From positions 62,001 to 126,000 of the forward strand of contig JAOTOM010004745.1 of the NCBI GenBank assembly GCA_034440615.1: a stretch of DNA of 64,000 nucleotides. Reading direction: 5' to 3'. Below the pieces are notes generated by a model that made no database searches, was not told the DNA's origin, and worked only from the letters and a program-made list of their open reading frames with translations. Shown here one piece after another: positions 1-11,000 of the stretch (its first letter is position 1; each line of letters opens with the position of its first letter). A program made the position numbers and the translations under genes. This DNA is from Ashinkailepas kermadecensis (Eukaryota; Arthropoda; Thecostraca; Neolepadidae).

Positions 1-407
1 CTTCTTTCATGACGAAGGATAGAGTGGCACTGCTCTAACAACCAGCACCAATCTGGACAGCTGCAGGACAAACGCCGCCCCAAACGGCGCAGACTTCTTC
101 TTATATAGGCCCGATGTCTGTAAGCATCAGAAATCTCTTCTCGTAACATGATAGCTTGAAGTTTGCTAACTTGTTTACGGGCCCGCTGGCTACTGGAGCT
201 GTGATGAATTGAAACCTTGGAGACTATGAATCTGGGGTAGAGCCTTTCCTGTCTGCAGTTGATGAGGAAGATGATCCGTTCTTCGACACGTCCTTGCTTT
301 TGATGCAAAATTGCAAATTGGGCCATTTCTTCCGTGAGGTCGCCACTGTTATAACATTGTTTAATACAACGAAGAATGGCTCTCAGATGCTCCTGGGTTT
401 TAGACAT
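1..407 (-). CDS. N-terminal part of a Penelope-like ORF (inverted partial copy)
   Basis: Read on the minus strand from the ATG at 405-407, the frame stays open for about 135 codons and runs off the window's left edge. It begins MSKTQEHLRAILRCI and continues as a basic, Arg/Lys-rich stretch with no stop. This should be the region N-terminal to the reverse transcriptase, which the plus-strand copy has lost. The same leader and first codons recur at 2535-2590, so the start codon is supported by two copies. Whether the RT and nuclease follow to the left cannot be seen. I recognise no separate domain in this segment. Confidence 0.6.
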   Translation of the reverse strand, partial: MSKTQEHLRAILRCIKQCYNSGDLTEEMAQFAILHQKQGRVEERIIFLINCRQERLYPRFIVSKVSIHHSSSSQRARKQVSKLQAIMLREEISDAYRHRAYIRRSLRRLGRRLSCSCPDWCWLLEQCHSILRHER

Positions 408-498
408 TGCGTGTAGAGAAAATATACGACCTACAATATACCAGGAGGTGCTGAGTTGACATCAAAACTAACCTTAAAGAGCATCAGAGCATCAGAGC

Positions 499-2148
499 AT
501 TCCTTCCCAACCATACCCTACCAAACGTCTCGAAATCGAAACATGCACTATAATCAAGCAAACTTTATCAGGGAAGTTACATAAAGACACAGTGTTATCT
601 CTCCTTCCTCATTCCAGCCGCACAGCGGAATTATACGGGCTCCCCAAAAACCACAAACTAGAGGTTCCACTGCGCCCTATAGTGTCGGCGAGTGGTGACC
701 CCCTAGACAAGTTATCTTGGTTCTTGAGCAAGATTCTTGTCCAGTTACTAGCGTTGGTTCCCGCCCATCTGACAAACTCGGAGTCGTACCTACAGAGGGT
801 GAAAGAAACGTTTCCTACCAAACTTCCGGAAGGCAGTATTGTTTTCACCATGGACGTGAAAAATTTATATGGCAGCATTCCGATAAAGGAGGGAATAGAT
901 GCTGTGATTCATCTAATCGAGGACAATCTGGATGATATTTGTCTTTTCGGGATTGGGGTACAGGACTGTGTGAAATTACTAACACATATTTTCAGCAATA
1001 ACCTCATACGTTTCGGTAACTCCATATACAAGCAAACAAAAGGAGTGGCTATGGGTAACCGATGTGCACCTCCTTTAGCGATTGCTTTTATGCACCGCCT
1101 TGAGTCGATCTTCTTAGCTTCGTATGATTTGAAACCAGCTCTGTACATGAGGTACATAGACGATATTTTTTATGTTTGGACACATGGATTGGCCTCTCTG
1201 CTCGACTTCTTTGCAGAACTTAACCAACAACATTCCAGCATCAAGTTTACCTTAGAACACACTGGTCATAGCAGTTCGATTCCTTTCCTTGATACGTTGT
1301 TTGTAGTTCAGGCTGATGGGAGCTACACCACCGAACTGCACTTTAAACCAATGGCAGCCCCCATCATCTTGCACTATGATTCGGCCCACCCGATGGCCAC
1401 TAAAAAGGCCGTTTTAACATCCCAAATGAGGAGAGCAGCATGAGTCTCCTCCGATACTATTTCATGCGAGCGGAGCCTTGCGAAGATGACAACTCTTTTC
1501 CTGGAAAACGGATACCCAGCACATCGGGTACACTCCGCCGCTCGTGCTGTTCACCCTCACAACAGGAGTAGGATAGGTGGGCAACGTCGGCATCGAGCGG
1601 GTAGCAATCCCAACTATGTTTACATGAGACTTCCTTTTGTCGATGACCAACTATGTCGACAGGTAAACGCAGCCATCCGTTCGTCTCATCTAAACCATGT
1701 TAGGGTAGCTTGGACTAGCGGACCTACGCTGAAATCTTACCTGGTCCGCTCAGTCCTGGAAATGCCGCCATGCCCTGCTGGTAGAAGAACGTGCCACACC
1801 TGTATCGACGGGTTCAAAGGTAGATGCATGCGGAAAAACGTAGTTTATAAAATAACGTGCAATCGCTGTCTTGGAACATTTTATGTCGGTGAAACCAAAC
1901 GTAGTATCAGGGATAGGTACAATGAGCACTTGGGAGATGCCAGACTTCGGAGAGCATACACACCTTTAGGCGAACACATGATCGACAAACATTTTAACAT
2001 GAAACACAGCGACACTAACACAAACTTCAAAGTATAAATTCTAGCAACAGCCAGGGACAACGCTGGTCTGAAGGTCCTCGAATCTCTACATATACGTAAT
2101 CTATGGCCGCAACTAAACACGCAAACGACGTCTTGGTATATCACATAA
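499..2148 (+). pseudogene. Penelope-like reverse transcriptase / GIY-YIG endonuclease, two in-frame stops
   Basis: One reading frame covers the whole feature, interrupted only by TGA at 1441-1443 and TAA at 2035-2037. It is open upstream of 592 without an ATG, so the 5' part is truncated at the inverted junction. RT signatures in order are LYGLPKNHK and RPIVSAS (near 635-690), FTMDVKNLYGSIP (motif A, about 844-882), QTKGVAMGNRCAPP (motif B, about 1033-1074), RYIDDIF (catalytic YxDD box, about 1150-1170) and IPFLDTLF (about 1279-1302). After the first stop come a Cys-rich linker (CPAGRRTCHTC) and a GIY-YIG nuclease: VVYKITCNRC..FYVGE with Arg and His in RSIRDRYNEH. The last block, to the TAA at 2146, keeps LKVLESLHIRN, the usual C-terminal Glu region. 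In this family RT copies the RNA and the nuclease primes integration. The active sites look intact, so the copy probably died recently by point mutation; both stops could also be assembly errors. Confidence 0.9.
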
Positions 2149-2399
2149 AATTACATAAACATAAATTATATTTTATGTATTACGCGTTATATTGGATATA
2201 TGTCTATATATGTGCGTGAGTGTATGCATCGATATGTATATGGACCATCGGCTCGGGCTTCCTCAGAGTATTCCATCTTGACATAGATTGTTTCTGGTTT
2301 GGAGTTTCTTTGAGTGACTGCACCACTGAGGAGGCTTTTCTGCATTCCAGGTGTCTTTTTGCACGCTTCTTTCCCGCGTGCTTTTTTTAATTGTTAAGC

Positions 2400-2486
2400 T
2401 TGACATTTTTTATCACTCCTGACGATGGCCCCTGGCCGAAACGTTGAGTAATAAAGTATAATCTTTAACGTTACTTTTGATGTCAA
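2400..2486 (+). ncRNA. Penelope 3'-terminal stem motif, hammerhead-ribozyme-like
   Basis: CTGACGA (2419-2425) is followed by a GGCC/GGCC hairpin (2427-2437) and GAAA (2438-2441). ACGTT (2441-2445) can pair with AACGT (2467-2471), and TTGACAT (2400-2406) with ATGTCAA (2480-2486). This resembles the hammerhead core (CUGANGA, stem II, GAAA, stem III, stem I), and Penelope-like elements are reported to carry hammerheads. The match is imperfect: there is one extra T before stem II, and the core-proximal part of stem I does not pair. It may be degenerate or may simply be a conserved terminal hairpin. Confidence 0.35.
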
Positions 2487-2590
2487 CTTAGCACCTCCTA
2501 GTATATTGAAGGTCGTATATTTTCTTTACACGCAATGTCTAAAACCCAGGAGCATCTAAGAGCCATTATTCGTTGTATTAAACAAGATAT

Positions 2591-2950
2591 CTAACCCTGT
2601 CATCTTTGTACTCAATTCCAGGATTTTTGTGAATTATCACATTGTATTCTTTTAAGTTGTATATCAGATGTTCTACATTAGCGAATTCATTTCCAATGGT
2701 CTCAAATAAAACCGCATACAATCAGCTGCCTTCTGATGCCATACTCGACTACTTTTATAGATGTCTAACTCTCCCACTTTTGTACTCAATTCCATGATTC
2801 CTGTTTCGAATTATCATATTGTATTCCTTTTAATTGTACATCAGATGTTCTACATTAGCGAATTAATTTCCAATGGCCTCAAATAAACCGGGATAAAATC
2901 AGCTGCCTTCTGATGCCATACTCGACGATATTTAACCCTGCCATTTTTAC
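2591..2950. repeat. Tandem duplication, about 170-bp unit, 2.1 copies
   Basis: Copies start at 2591 (CTAACCCTG), 2765 (CTAACTCTC) and about 2932 (third, only the first bases). Each contains TGTACTCAATTCCA, ATCAGATGTTCTACATTAGC and CAGCTGCCTTCTGATGCC. The array begins immediately after the Penelope terminal copy ends. Confidence 0.8.
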
Positions 2951-3689
2951 ACTTTTAACATGAAGCTTTCCGGCATTATTGTGGTTCGGGCATGGCTCGA
3001 TGCACGTCAAGCGTCGACGGTTGCTGTCCAGAGGATCTGTAGGGCAGCCGAGCGGTGGGACGACAAAAAGTAAAGTTCCACCCTTCCACAATACTAAGCA
3101 ACATCGGCTCTGCCACGCCAAAATGGTGTAGGAGAAATTCACGGTTGTAGATACATTCTTTCAATTCAACGCCCATAATCGCAATGTTCTTAAACAATGT
3201 CGAGAAAGCCTGTCGGCATCAACTCAAATGGTAGCGGAACTCATGCCAGGCACATCGCCTATCGCTTCAAATATGAAAATCTTCCTGTAACTTTGGTGTT
3301 CGGGCACCATTAACATTCAGGGAATGGTTCCGCGCACCGCCATATTATGACTGGCGGATGGTCGGGACGGGACGGGCGACGACACCGACGGCCCGCCGTG
3401 TATGGTGAAGAATAGTTCCCGAAGACAATACGTAAAGTAACAATATGCGCAATATATCACTGTAAGTGGTAATGAAATTGACATCTGAAGGCAAACTGAC
3501 TTTCATAAATACACTTCGCATCGCATTTTATGGATACAAAGCCCCATAAATTGTAACTATATTCTTCGCGTGCACACTAGTAAGCATCTGGGCACGCATG
3601 TCGCGGGCGCATGTTTCAGAGTTCTTCAATGGCATCAGGAACCTACCTGTTTTCTTTCTTTACTGGAGATCTCCCGATGTCCGCATTAA
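2951..3689. other. No recognised feature
   Basis: Non-repetitive sequence of mixed base composition. No ORF with family character, no splice-supported exon and no transposon end was recognised. Confidence 0.5.
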
Positions 3690-4856
3690 CATTGCGTCTG
3701 ACGCGCAAATTTGTGCTTACATAGTCTTGCATTGTACGTACATTTGCGCTTGCGTACATTTGCGTATAAATACTTTTGCGCTTACGTACATTTGCGCATA
3801 CGTACTTTTGCCCTTACGTACCTTTGCGCCTACGTACACGTGCGCTTTCATACACTTCGGTTATGTAAAGCTGTATTTACATAGATTTACCCTTGAGTAC
3901 TTTTGTGGTTACGTACATTTGCGAATAAGTACATTTGCGCTGGCGTACATTTTCGCTTACGTACATATGCGTTTACGTACATTTGCGCTTACGTACATTT
4001 GCGCTTACGTACATTTGCGCTTACGTACATTTGCGCTTACATACATTTGCGCATACGTGCATTTGCCACACGTACATTTGAGCCTACGTACATTTGAGCC
4101 TACGTACATTTGTGCATACGCACATTTACGCTTGCGGACTTTTCCGCTTACGTATATTTGCGCTTACGTACTTGTGTGCTTACGTACACTTGAAATTACG
4201 TACATTTACGCATACGTACATTTGCGCTTACGTACATTTGCGCATACGTACATTTGCGCTTACGTACTTTTGCGCTTACGTACATTTGCGCTTACGTACT
4301 TTTGTGCTTACGTACATTTGCAATTACGTACATTTACGCATTCGTACATTTGCGCTCACGTACATTTGCGCATGCGTACATTTGCGCATACGTACTTTTG
4401 CGCATACGTACTTTTGCGCTTGCGTATATTTGCGCATACGTACATTTGCGCCTATGTACATTTGCGCATACGTACATTTGCGCTTACGTACTTTTGCGCT
4501 TACGTACATTTGCGATTACTTACATTTGCGCATACGTACATTTGCGCTTACGTTCTTTTGCGCTTACGTACTTTTGCGCATACGTACATTTGCGCCTATG
4601 TACATTTGCACATACGTACTTTTGCGCTTACGTACATTTGTGCTTACGTATATTTGCGCTTACGTACATTTGTGCATACGTGCATCTGCGCATACGTACA
4701 TTTGCCACACGTATATTTGTGCTTACGTACATTAGCCATATGTACATCTGCGCTTATGTACAATTGCCATACGTACATCTGCGCTTTCGTACAATTGCTT
4801 ACGTACATTTGCATACGTACATCTGCCATACGTACATTTGCTTTACGTACATTTGA
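3690..4856. repeat. 16-bp minisatellite, about 70 units
   Basis: The unit is close to TTTGCGCTTACGTACA, with variants at the GCGC and CTTA positions (GCATACG, GCCTACG, GAATTACG). The array is most regular between 3960 and 4720 and becomes degenerate at both ends. Because 16 is not a multiple of 3, the array reads through all frames with a 16-residue periodicity. The long Thr/Phe/Cys/Tyr-rich ORFs across it are artefacts. Confidence 0.95.
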
Positions 4857-5233
4857 CCGGTTACCCCCCCAGGTTGATACTTTTTGTATGTTTTAAAATG
4901 TCGTCTCGTCCAGCTTATGGTAGCTGAATTTTACAGAAGCAAGCAGATCGTTAAGGCAAGCTGGGAATCAGACATGATCATGTAAATCATAGACAAAGCA
5001 AAGGCCAGCAAGCCCCCAGAAACCAAGTTGGTACATACAAATGCTTTTAATGCTACAGAAGAAAGGGATAACATTTCGCCAGCTGCAGTTCCTATTTAAG
5101 CCGCTCGGTAATTCGTTGCAGCTTCTGTCGTCACTGGTGTTGTGTAAAGTGACGGACATACGACATCCGAAGTATAACTACCTTCAGCAGCCCATTCATG
5201 CCACTAGTAGCTTAATATTAACCACATTCCCAA

Positions 5234-5235
<2 letters not shown>

Positions 5236-5293
<58 letters not shown>
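5236..5293. repeat. (AT)n microsatellite
   Basis: An almost pure AT dinucleotide run of about 56 bp. Confidence 0.97.
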
Positions 5294-5297
<4 letters not shown>

Positions 5298-5559
5298 AGA
5301 AATACGCGTAACAAGTGCGCATGCGATGACATGGGGAGAGAGAAGGTGGCGAGGAAGCGTGCAAATTAAGACTATCTTTAAAGTTATCTGAGCAAATATA
5401 TGCTCATCCACAATATATTTTGACGATAAATAGCATGATACCTAGAAGTTGTATTCAGTTTAATAGTGTCATAAAGTAAACATGGTTAGTTATAACCTCC
5501 TAAGTTAAATTTGTTAACGTACCCAGCACTAGGATGCCACGAAATACTGGGTCTATATC

Positions 5560-5880
5560 AAAGCATCTATACACCAATGATTCAAAACATCTAGGAATCA
5601 AAAGGATAAGCGTTCAAGTCCTCTAAATTAAAAGATTCCGTATGGAGAAAGTTCAGGACATCTAAGTTTCAAAACCTCTAACCGTTCAATTTTTATCGGA
5701 TATCAAGGTACCAAAAGACTCAAAAACACGAGCGATCAAAAGCTCTAGCTATTACAAACCTCGAAGGTGTCAATGCATCGAATCGACACAAACCACAAGA
5801 GTTCATGCCGTCTAATCTCAAACGCGGAGTCAGAGTCTCCAGCGATCGAAATCTCTGACCTGTTCAATACCACTACTCAA
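5560..5880. repeat. Very degenerate short-period repeat (TCAAA..CTCTAA type)
   Basis: Words such as ATCAAA, GATCAAAAG, CTCTAA and TCTAAC recur about every 20 bp but with little exact identity. It looks like an old minisatellite. The flanking 5300-5560 and 5880-5990 hold nothing I can recognise. Confidence 0.4.
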
Positions 5881-5989
5881 TAACTTTTTGCATTGAAGAA
5901 GTGCGAGATTGCTCCAAAATGTGTCAAGTGAAGGATATTTTATATCATTCGCATGGAGTTGGATCGCCTAATTAGGTCCAGTTCAGTGG

Positions 5990-6660
5990 CGTACCGAATG
6001 GGGAGAGGTACTTGGGGCAGTTGCTCGCTGAGAGTTTGAGACCCCCAAGAATCGCGCCGAGGTTTCATAAAAATTGAGCCAGGCTCCCTAAAAATCCTGC
6101 TGGGGCCTAAAAATCGCACCCGGGCCCCTGAAAATGTGATTGGTGCCCAAAAACGTCGAGCAGGTGTTACTGAAAATGACGACCCCCCCCCCCCGAAATA
6201 GCACGAAGGCCCCTAAAAATCACATGGGGCTCCAAAAATCGCTCCGAGACCCTTAAAAAAATGACGTTGGTGCTCCAATAAAGTGGGACCGTGGCCCTTG
6301 AGAATACTGCTGCCCCCCCCCCCCGAAAAGTCGCTCCGGGCCCCCGAAAAGTAGCGCCGGAGCCCCCAAAAAATCGCATCGGGCCTCCCAAAAATAACGC
6401 TGGGGCCTCAAATGATAGGGCCGGAGCCCCTGGAAATCACACTGGAGTCCAAAAAAGTCGTGCCGGGTCCTTGGAAATCACGAAAAGTTTCTAAAAAAGA
6501 CGGGCTGGGCCCCTGAAAATCACACTGGGGCTCAAAAGATCAGTCTGGGGCGCCAGAAAATCATGTTATGAATTCAAAAAAGTCGAACTTGGGTCCCTGA
6601 AAATCACACTTGGGGCCCAAAAAAGTAGCGCCAAAATTCGTGAAACTCACGACGGAACCA
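5990..6660. repeat. Decayed minisatellite, GGGGCCC..AAAATCGCG family (plus orientation)
   Basis: Roughly 25-30-bp units of the form GGGCCCCTGAAAATCGCGC repeat with heavy divergence. Two poly-C tracts (about 6183 and 6314) lie inside. The same family recurs at 8.16-8.92 kb in this orientation, and at 9.4-11.0 and 26.6-28.2 kb in the opposite orientation. Confidence 0.75.
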
Positions 6661-8144
6661 CGAAAGGTCGATAAGGTGCATCACTTGTCAAGCTCAGTGT
6701 GGTTTTCGAAGCTAGGAATACGTAAAGTATTCTTGAAAATGCTTAAGCTAGTTTGTTTTCAAGTTGTGTAACTTGTTTAAAGTCTTCCGTACAATGTAAT
6801 ATTCATGAAAGGGTTTTGCCTCAAAACATTGTCAGCAAACTGAAACTGCATATTTGTGTCATTCAAGATCAAGGGAGATGAACCGATTTTACTTCTAGTG
6901 AGGTACCGTGTCACTTAGTAGTCCTATTTAGGCTCGATGGCGCAGAATGGTGACATATATGTTGTTTTTTAAAGAACCTTATATCTGACATGGCACTTCA
7001 AGAAACTAAAACTGCATTAACATTGTTGAGCATGATTGTAGGGGCGAATCCCGGAATTGATATCGGGTGGAAAACAAACCATCGTCTCAATGCTTTCTCG
7101 AATCTTCCCGCTGGCCTCTAGATTGCAGCGAGCTGGCGGGGCTGGTGCTAAGCATATCTTACAGATATCTGACATTGATGAACACACTTTTAAGTCCTCC
7201 AAGTCTAACTGAATATAGCTAGATTCATCACTACTGTTATTTGTTCCCATCAGCTTGATGTCATAAGCAAAGCTTGGACGACCATTTCTCAGTCCAAGGA
7301 CGACAATTTCGTAAAGGTGACAACGAGAAGTGGATTGCATTAGTTTTTTTTAGCGTCATCTTAGGAATTTGTTTCTTTTTATAACATTTGGTGCTGGCTG
7401 CAAGGCAACTGTCACACGAGCTAAAATATATCCTCAGCGAATAAATTCACGGCAAGAACAAGCATTGAACACCAATGCATAAATGACAATGCAACAATGC
7501 AACAATGTCAGAACATACATATTCCAAACCTTCAAATTCCACGCCGTCACGCCCATCGTTTTCGCTGTGCTGTACCGTTTTGTAAATGACGTTGAGAAGG
7601 TATGGAAGCTGGGAAGCTCTAATCATGCAGGCTGTTAGTTAGTTAGTTAGTTATTGTGGATTAGGGGCGCATCGCATGCAGGCTGTAATAACAGAAAAGA
7701 AGTTTGTTGGAAGAAAATGCATTTAAAAACATCATTCATCCCATTTCATATGGGGCATGGATGTTGTATTGCATGCTTATGAGGGGTAATTTGTCCCCTC
7801 AATGTTGGCTTTTCCCCATGGGCGTATGTTTCGGAAACTTATTGAGGGACCAGTGAAGTACCTATATTCGCGTCAAGCAGGAGAGGGCAAACGGATTTGC
7901 AAGGGGGGGGGGCACCTACGCCCGTTAAAAAGTCCTTGGATTTCGACCGCTATTTTGTCAAAGGGTACATTTCGAAATAATATAATTAGTCATCAACTAA
8001 ATTGTCCTGTGGAGGGGCCTAATCTACCACTATGGTTTCTGATTGGTCGGATTTCAACCCTAAATCCACCACTCAGTTCTAAGGTTTTCTTTTGGTATCC
8101 CTTGATAAGTTACCTCACACTGCTGAAATTACACCTATACCACA
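6661..8144. other. Mostly unassigned; one 107-codon minus-strand ORF
   Basis: A minus-strand ORF at 7017-7340 has ordinary amino-acid composition and no internal repeats, but I do not recognise it and chance cannot be excluded. A retroposon 3' end at 7637-7676 is annotated separately. A G-homopolymer at about 7901-7911 resembles decayed transposon-end sequence. Confidence 0.35.
7637..7676 (-). mobile_element. Short retroposon 3' end with (TAAC)n tail
   Basis: On the plus strand this reads (TAGT)n..TATTGTGG then ATTAGGGGCGCATCG. Read on the minus strand it is a GC-rich body followed by a (TAAC)n tail. Direct repeats CATGCAGGCTGT flank it on both sides (about 7626-7637 and 7675-7686), fitting a target-site duplication. 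Similar bodies occur near 25,076, 34,730 and 53,925. I infer a severely 5'-truncated LINE or SINE copy. Confidence 0.5.
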
Positions 8145-10145
8145 AACCCGGATCGGTGTCCCAAAAAATCAAGCTGGAGCCCTCCAAAAAAGGAGAGATT
8201 CCAGCAAATAAATGTCAGGGTCAGGAAAATGGCTCTGTTGCACCGAACATTTTTTCAAGATGCCTTCAAAAATTGCGTATGACTCCGAAAAGCATACCGG
8301 ATCTCGAAAAATCGAGGTGGGATACATGGCGTCAGAGGTTCGAAAAATCAGGCTGGGATTCGGACTTTTAATTTTAAAAAAAACAGAAAAGATCCACAAA
8401 AATCGCGTTGAGCCCAGAAAGCTGGCGTTGGGTCTCCGGAACCACGTGCCTGGGCGCGATAAGTCGCGCTGGGACCCATAAAAAAATCGCACCGTAGCCC
8501 CGAAATCATACTGGGGCCCCACAAATGTGTGTCAGAAGCCCCAAATATAAACAGCGGGACCCTAAGAGTACAACGTTGCCAGAAAGTACAACTAACCCTC
8601 CAAAGCGCACAAAAGTCTCCCAAAAAGCGATAGGGCCTTAAAACATGCGTTGCAGCCCTAAATAAACATACCGGGAGCTCTAAGAAAAATACACTGCAAG
8701 CTCGCAAGGCGCACAGGGGCCATGAGAACGCACAAGGGCCTGGAAAAGAGGCTGGGGCCACGAAAGGCAACATGGTTCCAAAACGTACAAAACGACCGGG
8801 AGCTAAATAAACACATTGGGATCTTCGAAAACGCCCCGACACGTAAAAAATACTCGGTGCACAAAAAAAACGCAACAAAGCCCTAAAACGAGCAGGGTTT
8901 AGAAGATGTATTAGGCCCATAACTTCAAAGTAAAATGTATTACCCACCGCTTTAAAATACAAAATTTTACAATTTCAGGCATTGCAGTTCATAGCACCCG
9001 GTCGCCACGACGGCAACGTGAGTGCACGTGCACACCCATTTCTCGTATTCGGTGCATTCGCCACACTTCGTGCGATGCTATGGTTTCTGCTAGGCCTTCT
9101 GCGTTTTGCTAATTGCTGCCACATGATAGACTTGCACCATATTTGGCGTGATGGAATGATTCGCCTGGGCGTTCGCTTCGAAAAGTCGATTGATTAAATT
9201 CGATCATTAGTTTCCTACTTCCCACATTTTCTGGTAGCTATGAAATGCGGTTTCCGCTGAGCTTTGATGCACTTCATATCTTTGCTGCTATCCTCCCAGA
9301 TTGGATACCGAACCGAGGCCAAGCCTCGGCGTTTTTTTTACCCGTTGCGTCGTTCTTGGTCTATGATTGTGTATTATGGCTCCAATCCATTTTTGTTAGG
9401 GGCCTAAAGCATTTTCGAACCCCCTGCTCGTTTTAGGGTTTGTTGAATTGTTGTACACCGAGGATTTTGACGTGTCAGGGCGTTTTCGAAGATCCCGATG
9501 TGTTTATTTAGCGACGGTCTTTTTGTTTGTTTTGGAACCATGTTGCCTTTTGCGGCCCCAGCCACCTTTTCAGGCTATTGTGCGTTATCATGACCCCTGT
9601 GTGCCTTGAGAGCTTTCGGTGTATTTTTTAGACCTCCCGGTATGTATATTTATGGCTGCAACGCTTGTGTTAAGGCCCTGTCGCTTTTGTGAGACTGTGC
9701 GCTTTGGAGGGTCAGTTGTATTTTCGGCCCCCGTTGTGCTCTTAGGGTCCCGATGTGTTTATTTTGGGCTTCTGACGCACACTTGTGGGGCCCAAGTACA
9801 ATTTTGGGGCTTCGGTACGATGTTTCTAGGTCCCGGAGTGGCTTATCGCACCCAGGCGCGTGGTTCCGGAGACCCAACCCCAGTTTTCTGGGCTCAATAC
9901 GATTTTGTGAAACTTTTCTGATTTTTTTTTAAAGTCCGAATCCCGGCCTGATTTCTCGAGCACTTGGCGCCATGTTTTTGTATCCCACCTCGATTGTTCG
10001 AGATCCGGTTTGTTTTTCGGTGCCGTACGCAATTTGTGAAGGCATCTGATAATATGTTCGGTGCTCCAGAGCCATTTTTTTAACCTGGGAATTTAGTTGT
10101 TGGAATCCATCCTTATTTTGGAGGGCTCCAGCTTGATTTGTGTTT
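8145..10145. repeat. Inverted repeat, arms about 0.75 kb, spacer about 0.46 kb
   Basis: The left arm (about 8160-8920) matches the reverse complement of the right arm (about 9385-10140) in the same order over its length. Shared landmarks are AATCAAGCTGGAGCCCTCCA at the outer ends, GGCTGGGATTCGGACTTT / GGCCGGGATTCGGACTTT, GTTGGGTCTCCGGAACCACG, GCAACATGGTTCCAAAAC and CCTAAAACGAGCAGGG near the centre. Indels and substitutions separate the arms, so it is not a recent perfect palindrome. The arms consist of the degenerate GGGGCCC..AAAATCG units. The spacer (8921-9384) is ordinary sequence with no recognised feature. Confidence 0.85.
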
Positions 10146-11000
10146 GTGTTTGTGGTCACGCTGTGCTTACGTGTGGCCCTAGACGGCAATTTTGTAGAGC
10201 CTCGACGGGACTACCGATGGGAATTGTGGGTCCCAAGCGCGATATTTGGGGGGCCCGGTTCGAGTTTGTGCGATGCGTTGTATTTAGCTGTGGCCCCAAC
10301 GCGATTTTGGCGGTTCCTGTCGCAATTTTTCGGGCCTCGGAGCGAGTTTTCCGGGGCTCGCCGTATTTATTTGGAGACCCATACGCGAATTCTGGTGGAC
10401 CGACGCGAATTTTGGTGGCCCCAGCGCGATTTTTGAGGCCCCGACATGATTCTTGGGAGCTTATCCCTCTCAGGATGGAGGGGGCATTTGCCCCTTTGAT
10501 ATAGCACTGCGGCCACTGAAGGAGTTTTTTTTTGTCCGTCCTAGAGTGACATTCCGGTTAAAATTGATTTTGGGGGCAGCTGCAACTTTTGGTGCCCCGG
10601 CGCGACCTTCTGGGCCTCCAGTGTGATTTTCAAGGGCTGCAACGCGAATTTTGTTGGGTCCAATGTGATCTTTTGGGCCCCGACGTCATTTTCTTCGATC
10701 CCTAGCGCGAGCTATAGCGGCCTCGACACTTTTTGGGGTCCAATGCGTTTTGGAGGCTTTTGGCGTCATTGTTGGGCCCCCAGAGTGATTATTAATGTCC
10801 GGATTGTTCTTCGTTGCTCCGGCTTCATTTGTTTTGGTCCCAATGAGATTGTTGGGGCACGGTACGACCTGTCGTGCCCCTGGCATGATTTTCGTGGTCC
10901 GCGCGTGAATTTTTGGTACCCCAGGCTCAGCGTAATTTGCGGGGGCCCCGGCCGGATCTTTTGGGGCCCATATCGTGATTTTAAAATACCCAGACTCGAT
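9385..11000. repeat. Decayed minisatellite, CGATTTTGGGGCCC family (minus orientation)
   Basis: About 27-30-bp units of the form GGGCCCCAACGCGATTTTGG. The part to 10,140 is the right arm of the inverted repeat. The part from 10,200 to 10,980 shares long collinear similarity with the 26.6-27.4 kb block, including GATTCTTGGGAGC followed by TATCCCTCTCAGGATGGA, and TGTCCGGA..GTTGC..CCGGCTTCATTT. It is therefore a dispersed block, not independent expansion at each site. Confidence 0.75.

Larger units (their letters stand above)
1..2590 (+). mobile_element. Penelope-like retroelement flanked by inverted and direct copies of its own 5' end
   Basis: The core is a 5'-truncated plus-strand copy (about 477-2460) with RT and GIY-YIG coding, ending in an AATAAA at 2450-2455. 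It is bracketed by about 118 bp that occurs twice. At about 358-476 that stretch is on the minus strand, and at about 2467-2584 it is on the plus strand. Both copies carry the same leader and the start codon of an ORF beginning MSKTQEHLRAI. Penelope-like elements are known for such PLTR-like terminal repeats, made when partial copies integrate in tandem or inverted. The right copy stops being element-like near 2586. No target-site duplication was found because the left end lies outside the window. Confidence 0.85.

Noticed and set aside
3598..4896. 432-codon plus-strand ORF rich in Thr, Phe, Cys, Ala, Tyr
   Set aside because: It is the translation of the 16-bp minisatellite; other frames are equally open and periodic.
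5041..5411. ORFs ending in Ile-Tyr repeats on both strands
   Set aside because: They run through the AT microsatellite and have no coding support.
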